Source of the DNA: Alphaproteobacteria bacterium
GTDB lineage: Bacteria > Pseudomonadota > Alphaproteobacteria > Geminicoccales > Geminicoccaceae
Assembly (NCBI GenBank): GCA_027045875.1
Contig: JALUAG010000049.1
Coordinates: forward strand, 84,849 to 148,848
Direction: 5' to 3'
Length of the DNA stretch: 64,000 nucleotides
In this document: one piece after another, positions 8,773 through 16,873 of the stretch
Layout: every line of letters begins with the position of its first letter
How positions within the stretch are numbered: the stretch's first letter is position 1
Program-made: the position numbers and the translations under genes
The notes under the pieces: generated by a model
The model's input: only the letters and a program-made list of their open reading frames with translations
What the model was told of the DNA's origin: nothing
Database searches by the model: none

Positions 8773-8796
8773 ACCGCCGCGCCGGAAAGCGGCGGT
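8773..8796 (+). terminator. perfect 8-bp GC hairpin between two small secreted-protein genes
   Basis: ACCGCCGC (8773-8780) and GCGGCGGT (8789-8796) pair perfectly around an 8-base loop just after the stop at 8763. No U-run follows, so termination would be partial at best. It may instead stabilise an mRNA end. Confidence 0.3.
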
Positions 8797-8857
8797 CGAC
8801 CGTGCGGAACCGACTTCGAGCAACCGGTCTTCTTCTTTCCGACGAGGGGAAACGGAC

Positions 8858-9484
8858 ATGAGCACCGAAACGTTCGCCATCGCCGGCTTTCGCCGCACCC
8901 GCGCGCTTCGCCGGGCGCGCATCGCCGCCGCCCTCGCGGCGGGCCTGTTCTTCACCGCCCCGGTCGCGGCCCACGGTCCGGCCGGCCCCGGACAGGGGCC
9001 GGGCTTCGGCATGGGGCCGGGCATGATGATGGGGCCGCAGGGTGGTCCCGGCATGATGATGGGTCCGCAGGGCGGCCAGGGCATGATGGGTCCCGGCATG
9101 ATGATGGGCCCCTGCGGCGGCCAGGGCATGATGGGTCCCGGCATGATGACGGGTCCGCAGGGCGGCCAGGGCTTCGGGGGAGGTCCCGGCATGATGGGCC
9201 CGCAGCAGGGTGGCCCGGGCATGATGGGGCCGCAGGGGCGTCGCGGGATGATGGCGCCCGGACCGAAGACGGCGTTGCCGGGCAAGGACCTGACCGTCGA
9301 CGACGTCCGCGCACGGCTCGAGAACTGGCTCCGGCACATGGGCAATCCGCGCCTCGAGGTGGGTGAGGTGAAGGAGCTCGACGAGGACACGATCGTCGCC
9401 GACATCGTCACCAAGGAGGGCAGGGCCCTGGTCGATCGCTTCCGCGTCGACCGCCATACGGGTGCCATGCAGCGGGAAAGCTGA
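8858..9484 (+). CDS. Met/Gly-rich periplasmic protein with tandem MMxGP repeats, probable copper binder
   Basis: A 208-residue secreted protein. Residues 1-35 are a basic then hydrophobic signal peptide ending PVAAHG. Residues about 40-130 are a low-complexity tract of units such as GPGMMMGPQGG and GQGMMGP, with more than 20 methionines, one cysteine and no aromatic core. The C-terminal 70 residues form an ordinary alpha/beta domain (LTVDDVRARLENWL to RFRVDRHTGAMQ) that resembles PepSY-like modules. Met-rich tracts of this kind bind Cu(I) in copper resistance proteins; copper binding here is inferred from that and from the CopB-type ATPase 2 kb downstream. ATG 8858 has GAGGGGAAACGG upstream. 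Function otherwise unknown. Confidence 0.75.
   Translation: MSTETFAIAGFRRTRALRRARIAAALAAGLFFTAPVAAHGPAGPGQGPGFGMGPGMMMGPQGGPGMMMGPQGGQGMMGPGMMMGPCGGQGMMGPGMMTGPQGGQGFGGGPGMMGPQQGGPGMMGPQGRRGMMAPGPKTALPGKDLTVDDVRARLENWLRHMGNPRLEVGEVKELDEDTIVADIVTKEGRALVDRFRVDRHTGAMQRES
9000..9240 (+). repeat. in-gene tandem repeat, 15/30-bp units
   Basis: The Met-rich coding tract is made of near-identical 30-bp units (GGCATGATGATGGGTCCGCA and ten more bases) alternating with 15-bp units (GGCATGATGGGTCCC). Two consecutive 45-bp composite units lie at about 9081-9170. Such a tract is prone to length change by slippage. Confidence 0.75.
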
Positions 9485-9499
9485 CGACGCTCCCGGAAG

Positions 9500-9532
9500 G
9501 GCGGGGCTTCCGTCGCCGGCGGCGGCCCCGCC
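9500..9532 (+). terminator. possible hairpin terminator after the Met-rich gene
   Basis: GGCGGGGC (9500-9507) pairs with GCCCCGCC (9525-9532) over 8 bases with a 17-base loop, 16 bases after the stop. It is followed by ATCCCCTCTC, not a clear U-run. Confidence 0.35.
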
Positions 9533-9565
9533 ATCCCCTCTCAGCCATCTGTTCGGGAAAATGCT

Positions 9566-10015
9566 ATGGCCGAAACGGGCTCTGGAACCTCCGGCAGGCG
9601 GGGGCTCGTGATCGGTGCCGTCGTCCTCCTGGCGGCCGTCGGCTTCGGTGTCGGCCGCTGGTGGGACGGTGCCAGTCGCGCGGCGCTCGTCGATGTCGAG
9701 GTTCCCACGCTTTCGGTCCTCGCCCGCAAGGGCGCGAAGGCCTTCGATGCCAATTGCGCGCGCTGCCACGGGCAGAACGGCGCCGGCACCGACCGGGGGC
9801 CGCCTCTGGTGTACGACACCTACAACCCCGGCCATCATGGCGATGGCGCCTTCGTTTCGGCGGCGCGCTTCGGCGTCCAGCAGCACCACTGGCGGTTCGG
9901 CGACATGCCGGCACAGCCCCAGGTGACCGACGAGGAGCTGGTCGCCATCATCAGATACGTGCGCGAGCTTCAGGAGGCCAACGGGATCTTCTACAAACCG
10001 CATATCATGCAATAG
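9566..10015 (+). CDS. membrane-anchored monoheme c-type cytochrome
   Basis: A 149-residue electron carrier. An N-terminal uncleaved or cleaved hydrophobic helix (LVIGAVVLLAAVGFGVG, about residues 15-31) puts the heme domain in the periplasm. The heme c attachment motif is CARCH near residue 74, in FDANCARCHGQNGAGTDRGP, and a likely axial Met lies in RFGDMPAQP. The C-terminal helix VTDEELVAIIRYVRELQ is characteristic of class I cytochromes. It follows the Met-rich gene and precedes a DUF302 gene in the same direction, so it is read here as part of the copper and redox cluster. The natural donor and acceptor are not known. Confidence 0.88.
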   Translation: MAETGSGTSGRRGLVIGAVVLLAAVGFGVGRWWDGASRAALVDVEVPTLSVLARKGAKAFDANCARCHGQNGAGTDRGPPLVYDTYNPGHHGDGAFVSAARFGVQQHHWRFGDMPAQPQVTDEELVAIIRYVRELQEANGIFYKPHIMQ

Positions 10016-10061
10016 ACCCGGCGCCTCGCGCCATCCACCGCTACGAGAGAAGGAGACGAGC

Positions 10062-10451
10062 ATGGCCTACAGCATGGACAGGACGATCACCGGCCGTCGT
10101 TTCGACGAGGTCGTCGAACGGGCGCGGGAGGCCCTGCAGGCCGAGGGTTTCGGCGTGCTGACCGAGATCGACGTCAAGGCCACCCTCAAGAAGAAGCTCG
10201 ATGTCGATGTCGCCCCCTACCTCATCCTGGGTGCCTGCAATCCGCCGCTCGCGCACCGGGTGCTGCAGCTGGAGCCACGGATCGGCGTGCTGCTGCCCTG
10301 CAACGTGGTGGTCCGCGAGCTCGGCGACGGCAGCATCGAGGTGTCGGCGATGGATCCCGCGGCCGCCATGCAGGTGGTGGAGAACCCCGCGGTGCACGAG
10401 GTGGCGGCGGAGGTGCGCGACCGTCTCGCCCGCGTCCTGGCGGCGCTCTGA
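10062..10451 (+). CDS. DUF302 domain protein
   Basis: A 129-residue protein that is a single DUF302 domain, a small alpha/beta fold often found with sulfur, arsenic and metal metabolism genes. Typical features are the N-terminal TGRRFDEVVERAREALQAEGF, abbreviated here to RRFDEVVERAREAL, then GVLTEIDVKATLKKKL, LGACNPPLAHRVLQLEP and LLPCNVVVRE. The two Cys (GACNPP and LLPCNV) are conserved in the family. There is no signal peptide, so it is probably cytoplasmic. A strong AGAAGGAGA sequence precedes ATG 10062. Eight bases separate it from the next gene, so they are co-transcribed. The biochemical function of DUF302 is not established. Confidence 0.88.
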   Translation: MAYSMDRTITGRRFDEVVERAREALQAEGFGVLTEIDVKATLKKKLDVDVAPYLILGACNPPLAHRVLQLEPRIGVLLPCNVVVRELGDGSIEVSAMDPAAAMQVVENPAVHEVAAEVRDRLARVLAAL

Positions 10452-10459
10452 GGCCGGTC

Positions 10460-11047
10460 GTGCGTGTCCCGCCGCGGCGGGTCGCGGACTGCCCCTGGTA
10501 TCTGCGCCCCTTCTTCTGGAACCAGAAGCGCAAGTACGGTGCGGTGTTGCAGGCCGCGCTGCTGTGGGCCCGGGCGCCGCGGCTGTTCCTCGGCGTCGCC
10601 TTTCTCTACGGGATGATCGATCGGCGCTCGTCGCCGATCGATCCGGCCCTGCGGTCGCTGATCACCGTGCGCATCTCCCAGATCAATCACTGCCCCTTCT
10701 GCGTCGACATCAATTCCATGACGCTCATGAAGCGCGGCGTGCCGGAGGAGAAGGTGCAGGCCCTCGCCGAATGGCGCACGAGCCCCCTGTTCGACGATCG
10801 CGAGCGGGCGGCGCTCGATTATGCCGAGGCGGTGACGGTGACCGGCGCCGAGGTGACGGACGGGATGTTCGCCGCGCTGCGACGGCATTTCGACGAGGAT
10901 GCCATCGTCGAGCTGACCGGGCTGATCGCCTTCCAGAACCTCTCGAGCAAGTTCAACGCCGCCCTCGAGGTGCCGCCGCAGGGGTTCTGTCGGCTGCCGG
11001 CGCCGGCCCCGGCGCCGGATCACGAAAAGCCGGTGCGCACCCCTTGA
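10460..11047 (+). CDS. carboxymuconolactone decarboxylase/AhpD-like family protein
   Basis: A 195-residue AhpD-fold protein. The redox-active motif is CPFC in ISQINHCPFCVDINSMTLM, followed by the helix that carries the conserved His position as Asp/Asn, as in the peroxidase-related branch of the family. Such proteins act as alkylhydroperoxidases or thiol oxidoreductases rather than decarboxylases when CxxC is present. The start is GTG at 10460, nine bases after the DUF302 stop. The link with DUF302 and cytochrome c genes suggests a role in detoxification of oxidants or metal-induced stress, which is inference. Confidence 0.82.
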   Translation: MRVPPRRVADCPWYLRPFFWNQKRKYGAVLQAALLWARAPRLFLGVAFLYGMIDRRSSPIDPALRSLITVRISQINHCPFCVDINSMTLMKRGVPEEKVQALAEWRTSPLFDDRERAALDYAEAVTVTGAEVTDGMFAALRRHFDEDAIVELTGLIAFQNLSSKFNAALEVPPQGFCRLPAPAPAPDHEKPVRTP

Positions 11048-11105
11048 GCTTCCAGTTGCTGGAATGACCATATCACGCGCGATCACGGTATCGTAGGGAT
11101 CCGCA

Positions 11106-11504
11106 ATGGCGCGGGCCCGTAGTGGACGGAAGCCGATGCGCGTTACGAACCGGAGCGAGGGGAACGGACGGGACGGCCGTCCGACGGGGCGACTGCCGCT
11201 TCTCCTCGTCCTGATCGCGCTCCTGTTCCTCGCCTTCGCCCCGGCTCCCGGCGGTGCCGACGTTCCCGTCTCCGGTCCGACGGAAGTCCACGCGATCGGG
11301 CCGGACCGCGAAGGCGGGAAGACCTTTCTCGAGCTCATCGCCGAGTGCGCCACCCATCCCGCAGCCTGTAGCACGGCGCTCGCCCCCGCATCCGCCTTCG
11401 CCCGCGAGACGCGGCCGTGGGCGGCACGTCCTCACCGGACCGCCGTCCGCCCGTCCGGTCTCGTGCCCGAACGGACCCCGCCTCCCCCGCGCGTCCTCCG
11501 CTGA
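11106..11504 (+). CDS. possible small secreted hypothetical protein, 132 aa
   Basis: An open frame with one convincing feature: a basic segment followed by a hydrophobic stretch (LPLLLVLIALLFLAFAPAPGGA, residues about 31-52) that would be a signal peptide or membrane anchor. The mature part contains CATHPAACS and then a proline/arginine-rich tail with no recognisable motif. An internal ATG at 11136 would shorten it. It could be a real small protein of the copper cluster or a chance frame in GC-rich DNA; the hydrophobic segment is the only support. Confidence 0.35.
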   Translation: MARARSGRKPMRVTNRSEGNGRDGRPTGRLPLLLVLIALLFLAFAPAPGGADVPVSGPTEVHAIGPDREGGKTFLELIAECATHPAACSTALAPASAFARETRPWAARPHRTAVRPSGLVPERTPPPPRVLR

Positions 11505-11680
11505 AGCGGGTATCGCGCGCGGACGGCCCGCGGCCGGCCTCCGCGTGCGCCGAACCGTGACCGCCCTGCGTGCGGACCCGCCCGCGAAACCGCGTGATTT
11601 CGGGGAAAGCAGGGGTCACGGGCATATTCGATCATCGACGAGAGAGCGGGTCATCTCTCGAGGACGTGGAGATCCCGGCA

Positions 11681-13849
11681 ATGACGGACGAACGTGGCGG
11701 CGCGGCGAGCCAGGGTGAGGAACGTCGGGCCGGGCATCGGACCAGCGACGCCCATGCGCATCACGGGCACGGTGCCCACGCCGGTCACGGCGCAGGCCAC
11801 GGCGAGGCGGCCGCCCATGGCGGCCACGAGCACGCCGGCCACGGGCACGCCGGTCACGACCATGCGGCGATGGTCGCCGACTTCCGGCGCCGGTTCTGGG
11901 TCTCGCTGGTGCTCACGGTGCCGGTGCTCGCCCTGTCGCCGCTGGTGCAGCGGGTCCTGGGACTCGAGGAGGCGCTCGCCTTCCCCGGTTCCATCTACGT
12001 CCTGTTCGCCCTTTCGGCGGTGGTCTTCTTCTACGGCGCCTGGCCGTTCCTGACCGGCCTCGTGAGCGAGCTCAGGAAGCGCCAGCCGGGGATGATGACC
12101 CTGATCGCCCTCGCGATCGGGACCGCCTTCTTCTACTCGACGGCCGTCACCTTCGGGCTGCCGGGCAAGGTCTTCTTCTGGGAGCTCGTCACCCTCATCG
12201 ACGTCATGCTGCTCGGTCACTGGATCGAGATGCGGTCGGTGATGGGGGCGTCGGGCGCCCTCGAAGCGCTCGTCAAGCTCCTGCCCTCCTCGGCCGCCAA
12301 GCTGCTGCCGGACGGCAGCACGGTGGAGGTGCCCATCGCCGAGCTGCGGCCCGGTGATCGGGTGCTGATCCGTCCCGGCGAAAAGGTCCCCATCGACGGC
12401 GTCATCGTCGAGGGCCGCTCGAGCTTCAACGAATCGATGCTCACCGGCGAATCTAAGCCGGTCGACAAGAAGGAGGGCGACGAGGTCATCGGCGGTGCCG
12501 TCAACGGCGAGGGGTCGGTGGTCGTCGAGGTCCGCAAGACCGGCGACCAGACCTACCTCGCCCAGGTCATCGAGATGGTACGCCAGGCCCAGGAGACCCG
12601 CTCCCGGACCCAGGACATCGCCAACCGCGCCGCCCACTGGCTGACCTGGATCGCCCTCGGGGGCGGCGCCGTCACCCTCGTGAGCTGGCTGGCCCTGGGC
12701 TATCCCTTCGAATGGGCGCTCGAGCGGATGGTCACGGTGATGGTCATCACCTGCCCGCACGCCCTCGGGCTCGCGGTGCCGCTGGTGGTGGCGGTCAGCA
12801 CCAAGCTCACCGCCCAGAACGGTCTCCTCATCCGCGACCGGGCGGCGTTCGAGCGGGCCCGCAATCTCCAGGCGGTGATCTTCGACAAGACGGGCACTCT
12901 CACCGAGGGACGGTTCGGAGTGACCGACGTGGTACCCTTGAGCGATCTTCCCGATAAGGAGGTGCTGCGGCTCGCGGCCGCGCTCGAGAGCCGTTCCGAG
13001 CATCCCATCGCGCAGGGGGTGGTGCGCACCGCCCGGGAACGCGGCCTCGCGCTGCCCGCGGTCGAGGAATTCCGGGCCATCACCGGCCGCGGCGTCGAGG
13101 GGCGCGTCGACGGTCGGGACGTCAAGGTGGTGAGCCCGGGCTATCTGCGCGAGCGGGGTGCCGTCGTCGAGGATCCGCGCGTCGCCGCCCTCGGCGAGGA
13201 GGGCAGGACCACGGTGTTCCTGCTGGTCGAGGACCGGCCGGTCGGTGCCATCGCGCTCGCCGACATCATCCGCCCCGAATCCTTCGAGGCCGTCGCCCGG
13301 CTCAAGGAGCTCGGCATCCGGCCGATGATGCTCACCGGCGACGCCGAAGCGGTGGCGAGGAGCGTCGCCCGCGAACTCGGGCTCGACGACTATTTCGCCG
13401 AGGTGCTGCCGCACGAGAAGGCGGAGAAGGTGCGGGAGGTGAAAGGCCGCGGTCTCACCGTGGCGATGGTGGGTGATGGGGTCAACGACGCCCCCGCGCT
13501 GGTCGAGGCGGACCTCGGCATCGCCATCGGCGCCGGCACCGACGTGGCGATCGAATCCGCCGATGTGGTGCTGGTCCGCAGCGATCCGCGCGACGTGTTC
13601 GCGATCCTCGCCCTGTCGCGCGCCACCTACGGCAAGATGATCCAGAACCTGCTCTGGGCGACCGGTTACAACACCGTCGCCATCCCGCTGGCGGCGGGCG
13701 TGCTCTATCCTTGGGGAGTCGTGCTCACCCCGGCCTTCGCCGCCGCTCTCATGTCCCTGTCCACGGTGATCGTGGCGATCAACGCGAAGCTGCTGGAGCG
13801 GGCTCGCCGGCTGGTGAATGCCACCGGCGAGGCCGCACATCGTTCCTGA
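11681..13849 (+). CDS. copB: CopB-type copper-translocating P-type ATPase
   Basis: P1B-type ATPase that exports copper (or silver) from the cytoplasm using ATP. The 722-residue protein starts with a His-rich tail (residues about 20-65, many HxH and HGH units) in place of a CxxC metal domain. Transmembrane helices follow, then the actuator motif SMLTGESKPV, the CPH metal-site motif in VMVITCPHALGLAVPLV, the phosphorylation motif DKTGTLTEG, the HP nucleotide-binding dipeptide (RSEHPIAQG), and the hinge VGDGVNDAPAL. CPH in place of CPC defines the CopB branch (P1B-3). I chose ATG 11681 because the N-terminus then begins with the His-rich tail; the frame is open upstream. The beta-propeller gene follows 31 bases later. 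Confidence 0.93.
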   Translation: MTDERGGAASQGEERRAGHRTSDAHAHHGHGAHAGHGAGHGEAAAHGGHEHAGHGHAGHDHAAMVADFRRRFWVSLVLTVPVLALSPLVQRVLGLEEALAFPGSIYVLFALSAVVFFYGAWPFLTGLVSELRKRQPGMMTLIALAIGTAFFYSTAVTFGLPGKVFFWELVTLIDVMLLGHWIEMRSVMGASGALEALVKLLPSSAAKLLPDGSTVEVPIAELRPGDRVLIRPGEKVPIDGVIVEGRSSFNESMLTGESKPVDKKEGDEVIGGAVNGEGSVVVEVRKTGDQTYLAQVIEMVRQAQETRSRTQDIANRAAHWLTWIALGGGAVTLVSWLALGYPFEWALERMVTVMVITCPHALGLAVPLVVAVSTKLTAQNGLLIRDRAAFERARNLQAVIFDKTGTLTEGRFGVTDVVPLSDLPDKEVLRLAAALESRSEHPIAQGVVRTARERGLALPAVEEFRAITGRGVEGRVDGRDVKVVSPGYLRERGAVVEDPRVAALGEEGRTTVFLLVEDRPVGAIALADIIRPESFEAVARLKELGIRPMMLTGDAEAVARSVARELGLDDYFAEVLPHEKAEKVREVKGRGLTVAMVGDGVNDAPALVEADLGIAIGAGTDVAIESADVVLVRSDPRDVFAILALSRATYGKMIQNLLWATGYNTVAIPLAAGVLYPWGVVLTPAFAAALMSLSTVIVAINAKLLERARRLVNATGEAAHRS

Positions 13850-13880
13850 ACCGACCAACAACGGGCAAAGGAGAACCGCA

Positions 13881-14990
13881 ATGACCCGAAAGACGTTCCT
13901 GGCTTCTCTGGTGGGGGCGCTGGCCGGCTCCGCGCTGGGGTTCGCCGCCGCGGCCGCCGCGCCGGCGGACGAGATCTACGTCCCGCTCGGCGGGGCCGGC
14001 AAGGTGCTCGTGGTCGATGCCGCGAGCGACCGGGCCGTGGGCACGATCGAAGGCCTGCCGGCCGCGCACGGGCTCGCCGCCACGCCCGACGGCCGCTTTC
14101 TGGTGGTCGGCAGCTTCAGCGAGCGCGAGCCCGGCTCCGCGCCGCCCAAGCCCGAGGGCATGAGCCAGGAGGAGCATGCCGCGCATCACGGCATGGCCGG
14201 CATGGACATGAAGAAGAGGGGCGAGGGCGCCGGCAAGATGGCGATGGACGGCGCGAAGCCGATCAGCACGGTGTCGGTGGTCGACCTCGCAAAGCGCGAG
14301 GTGGTGCGGCGCATCGACGTGCCGGGGGCCGTACATCACGTGGCGGTGAGCCCGGACGGCCGCTTCGCGGTGGTCACCCAGCCCAACGCCGGTACGGTGT
14401 CGGTGATCGATCTCTCGAACTTCTCCCTCGTCGCCACGGTGCCGACAGGCCCGCTTCCCAACTACGCCGCCTTCGCCCCCGACGGCGGCCGGGTCTTCGT
14501 CAGCAGCGCCGGTTCCGACCGGGTGGTGGAGATCGCGACCGGCGACTGGAAGGTCGCGCGCGCGATCGAGACCGGCGCCGGCCCCGAGCATCTGGTGATC
14601 GATGCCCAGGGGGCGCGCCTCTACGTCGTCAACAACGGTGACGGCACGGTGGGCGAGATCGACCTCGCGGCGGGCAAGCGGCTGCGGGCGATTCCCGTCG
14701 GAGAGGTGCTCCACGGCATCGATCTCGGCGACGACGGACGCAGGCTGTTCGTGGCGGTCATGGGCGAGAACAAGCTCACCGCCTACGATCTCGTGACCGG
14801 CACCTTCCGCAGCACCGAACTCGCTTCGGGGCCGTTCCACGTGATGGCCGTCCGCGGCCGCGGCAAGCTCTACGTCTCGAGTGCCGAGGAACCGAGGATC
14901 TGGGCGATCGATCAGAAGACCCTCGAGCTTCGTGGCGAGATCCCGATCGAGGGCAAGGGGCACCAGATGGCCCAGCAGCTTGGCTCGTGA
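13881..14990 (+). CDS. periplasmic YVTN-type beta-propeller protein with a His/Met-rich insert
   Basis: A 369-residue secreted protein. The signal peptide (FLASLVGALAGSALGFAAA) is followed by repeats of the YVTN/SMP-30-like propeller kind: IYVPLGGAGKVLVVDAAS, DGRFLVVGSF, DGRFAVVTQPNAGTVSVID, DGGRVFVSSAGSDRVVEI, ARLYVVNNGDGTVGEID. Between two blades, at about residues 94-118, lies an insert HAAHHGMAGMDMKK that looks like a copper-binding Met/His loop. Propellers of this type are scaffolds or redox partners in periplasmic electron transfer. ATG 13881 has AAAGGAG upstream. It lies between the CopB gene and a cytochrome c gene, in the same direction, and is presumably co-transcribed with both. 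Confidence 0.82.
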   Translation: MTRKTFLASLVGALAGSALGFAAAAAAPADEIYVPLGGAGKVLVVDAASDRAVGTIEGLPAAHGLAATPDGRFLVVGSFSEREPGSAPPKPEGMSQEEHAAHHGMAGMDMKKRGEGAGKMAMDGAKPISTVSVVDLAKREVVRRIDVPGAVHHVAVSPDGRFAVVTQPNAGTVSVIDLSNFSLVATVPTGPLPNYAAFAPDGGRVFVSSAGSDRVVEIATGDWKVARAIETGAGPEHLVIDAQGARLYVVNNGDGTVGEIDLAAGKRLRAIPVGEVLHGIDLGDDGRRLFVAVMGENKLTAYDLVTGTFRSTELASGPFHVMAVRGRGKLYVSSAEEPRIWAIDQKTLELRGEIPIEGKGHQMAQQLGS

Positions 14991-15010
14991 CTACCGGAAG
15001 GAGGGAGACG

Positions 15011-15541
15011 ATGAAGCGTTGTCGCCGTTTCACATGGTCCGCGATCGTCGCCGCCAGCCTGCTGCCGGCGGCCAGCGCCAATGCCGCGCAGCACGGGGCC
15101 GCGACGGAGCCGGAGCCCGCGGCCGACCCGGCACCCGAGGTCCTCATGCTGATGCCGCTCATGAATCCCGAGCGCGGGCGCAAGCTGTTCGCCAGCAAGG
15201 GCTGCGTGGTCTGCCACGCCGTCAACGGCGTGGGCGGCGAGGACGCACCGCCGCTCGATTTCGACAGCACCAACGCCTACATGAACCCTTTCGACTTCGC
15301 CGCCCGCATGTGGGCCGGCGCCGAGGCGATGATCTACCTGCAGCAGGAAGAGCTGGGCGAGCAGATCGAGCTCACCGGGCAGGAGCTCGCCGACATCATC
15401 GCCTTCACCCACAGCCCCTCGCAGCAGTCGAGATTCTCGATGGCGGACGTTCCGCCGCGCATCCAGGACATGATGCATCACCGCGGCGAGGACGAGGAAG
15501 AAGGGGAGAAGCACGAGGAGGATCACGTCGAGGGCGACTGA
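15011..15541 (+). CDS. periplasmic monoheme c-type cytochrome with acidic His-containing tail
   Basis: A 176-residue secreted cytochrome. The signal peptide is cleaved after NAAQ; the heme motif is CVVCH in LFASKGCVVCHAVNG at about residue 64; a Met-containing segment MNPFDFAARMW is a candidate for the axial ligand. The last 30 residues are highly charged (MMHHRGEDEEEGEKHEEDH), rich in Glu and His, and could bind a metal ion. ATG 15011 is chosen because GGAGGGAG lies just upstream. The gene starts 20 bases after the propeller gene and the Rieske gene follows after 47 bases. It is a plausible electron acceptor for the Rieske protein; this is inferred from position only. Confidence 0.88.
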   Translation: MKRCRRFTWSAIVAASLLPAASANAAQHGAATEPEPAADPAPEVLMLMPLMNPERGRKLFASKGCVVCHAVNGVGGEDAPPLDFDSTNAYMNPFDFAARMWAGAEAMIYLQQEELGEQIELTGQELADIIAFTHSPSQQSRFSMADVPPRIQDMMHHRGEDEEEGEKHEEDHVEGD

Positions 15542-15588
15542 CCGGCAGCCCTGCCGGGTCCGGTCGCGGCGCGAGAGGAGGATCGGCG

Positions 15589-16131
15589 ATGCACATCCAT
15601 TCGCGAGCCGTCGAGGCGGCGTCCGCACGGCGCGATTTCCTGGAACTCGTCGCCTGGTCGACCTTCGGTGTCGGCACCCTCGCCGCGCTGTGGCCGCTGG
15701 TCGACAGCATGAACCCGTCAGCAGCGGTCCTGGCGGCGGCCGAGACCGAGGTCGATCTCGCGCCCATCGAACCGGGGCAGCGGGTGACCGTCACCTGGCA
15801 GGGCAAGCCCGTCTTCATCGCCCACCGGACCGAGGAGGAGATCGCCCTCGCGCGGGCCGACAACGGCGCCGATTTGCGGGATCCGGCAACCGACGCGGAG
15901 CGGGTGGTGAAGCCCGAATGGCTGGTGGTGATCGGCATCTGCACCCATCTCGGCTGCGTGCCGCTCGGTCAGCGTCCCGGCTCGCCGCGAGGGGAATGGA
16001 AGGGCTGGTTCTGCGCCTGCCACGGTTCGGCCTACGATACCGCCGGCCGGATCCGGAAGGGACCTGCGCCCAAGAACCTCTATCTGCCGCCCTACGCCTT
16101 CGTCACCGACACGCTGGTCCGTATCGGCTAA
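15589..16131 (+). CDS. orphan Rieske [2Fe-2S] protein, PetA-like
   Basis: A 180-residue protein with the architecture of the Rieske subunit of the cytochrome bc1 complex. It has an N-terminal basic segment and one membrane helix (LELVAWSTFGVGTLAALWPL, about residues 20-39), then a periplasmic domain with cluster motifs CTHLGCVP and CACHGSAYD, and the Pro loop GPAPKNLYLPP. In bc1 it moves electrons from quinol to cytochrome c1. Here no cytochrome b or c1 gene is adjacent, only a soluble cytochrome c upstream. Either it is a second Rieske subunit that swaps into bc1 or it serves another quinol-linked path. ATG 15589 is preceded by GAGAGGAGG. Confidence 0.9.
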   Translation: MHIHSRAVEAASARRDFLELVAWSTFGVGTLAALWPLVDSMNPSAAVLAAAETEVDLAPIEPGQRVTVTWQGKPVFIAHRTEEEIALARADNGADLRDPATDAERVVKPEWLVVIGICTHLGCVPLGQRPGSPRGEWKGWFCACHGSAYDTAGRIRKGPAPKNLYLPPYAFVTDTLVRIG

Positions 16132-16174
16132 CATGACGGCCGTCGCGGAACGGCGGAACGAGGAGGAAAGGTCG

Positions 16175-16873
16175 GTGAAGGCCAAGGACATCATGACCCG
16201 CAAGGTGGTCACCGTGACCCCCGACACCGAGGTGCGCGAGGTCGCGAGACTGCTCACCGAACGGCGCATCAGCGCGGTGCCGGTGGTCGACGAGCAGGGG
16301 CGGGTGCTGGGGATCGTCAGCGAGGGCGATCTCGTCCGTCGTCCCGAACTGGGCACCGAGCGCCATCCGTCCTGGTGGCTCCGCCTGTTCCTCTCCCCCG
16401 AGGATCAGGCGCGGGAGTTCGTGAAGAGCCACGGCCACCGGGCACGCGACGTGATGACCCGGGATCCGGTCACCGTCGATGAGGAGGCATCGCTCGAGGA
16501 CATCGCCGAGCTTCTCGAAACCCGGCACATCAAGCGCGTGCCGGTGGTGCACGAGGGCCGCCTCGTGGGCATCGTCAGCCGGGCCGATCTCCTGCGGGCC
16601 CTCGCCACCCGCAAGGCCGCACCCGAACCGCGGGCCGACGACCGCACGCTGCGCGACCGCATCGAACGGGCGCTCGAGGAGGCCGGTGTCCGCCACGAAT
16701 TCATGAGCGTCATGGTCTCGGGCGGCGTCGCCCATCTCTGGGGCATCGTGGACACGCCCGAGGAGCGCGAGGCCGCGCGGGTGGCGGCCGAGAGCGTGCC
16801 CGGGGTGCGCGAGGTGCGGGTCCGCCTCAACATCCTGCCACCCGGTACCCGCGCGCTGATCGGCGCCGAATAG
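16175..16873 (+). CDS. CBS domain pair protein with C-terminal BON domain
   Basis: A cytoplasmic protein of 232 residues. CBS domain 1 starts with AKDIMTRKVVTVTPDTEV and ends LGIVSEGDLVRR; CBS domain 2 starts ARDVMTRDPVTVDEEA and ends VGIVSRADLLRAL. The final 75 residues (LRDRIERALEEAGV to VREVRVRLNILPPGT) are a BON domain. CBS pairs bind adenine nucleotides and sense energy state; BON domains bind lipid or other proteins. Such CBS-BON proteins often accompany respiratory genes. I chose GTG 16175 because AGGAGGAAAG at 16161-16170 is positioned for it; ATG 16133 lies in the Rieske stop region and lacks a ribosome site. Confidence 0.88.
   Translation: MKAKDIMTRKVVTVTPDTEVREVARLLTERRISAVPVVDEQGRVLGIVSEGDLVRRPELGTERHPSWWLRLFLSPEDQAREFVKSHGHRARDVMTRDPVTVDEEASLEDIAELLETRHIKRVPVVHEGRLVGIVSRADLLRALATRKAAPEPRADDRTLRDRIERALEEAGVRHEFMSVMVSGGVAHLWGIVDTPEEREAARVAAESVPGVREVRVRLNILPPGTRALIGAE

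Noticed and set aside
11651..13861. Open frame of more than 700 codons opposite copB
   Set aside because: Low-complexity His/Asp/Gly translation without motifs; the plus strand has all P-type ATPase signatures.
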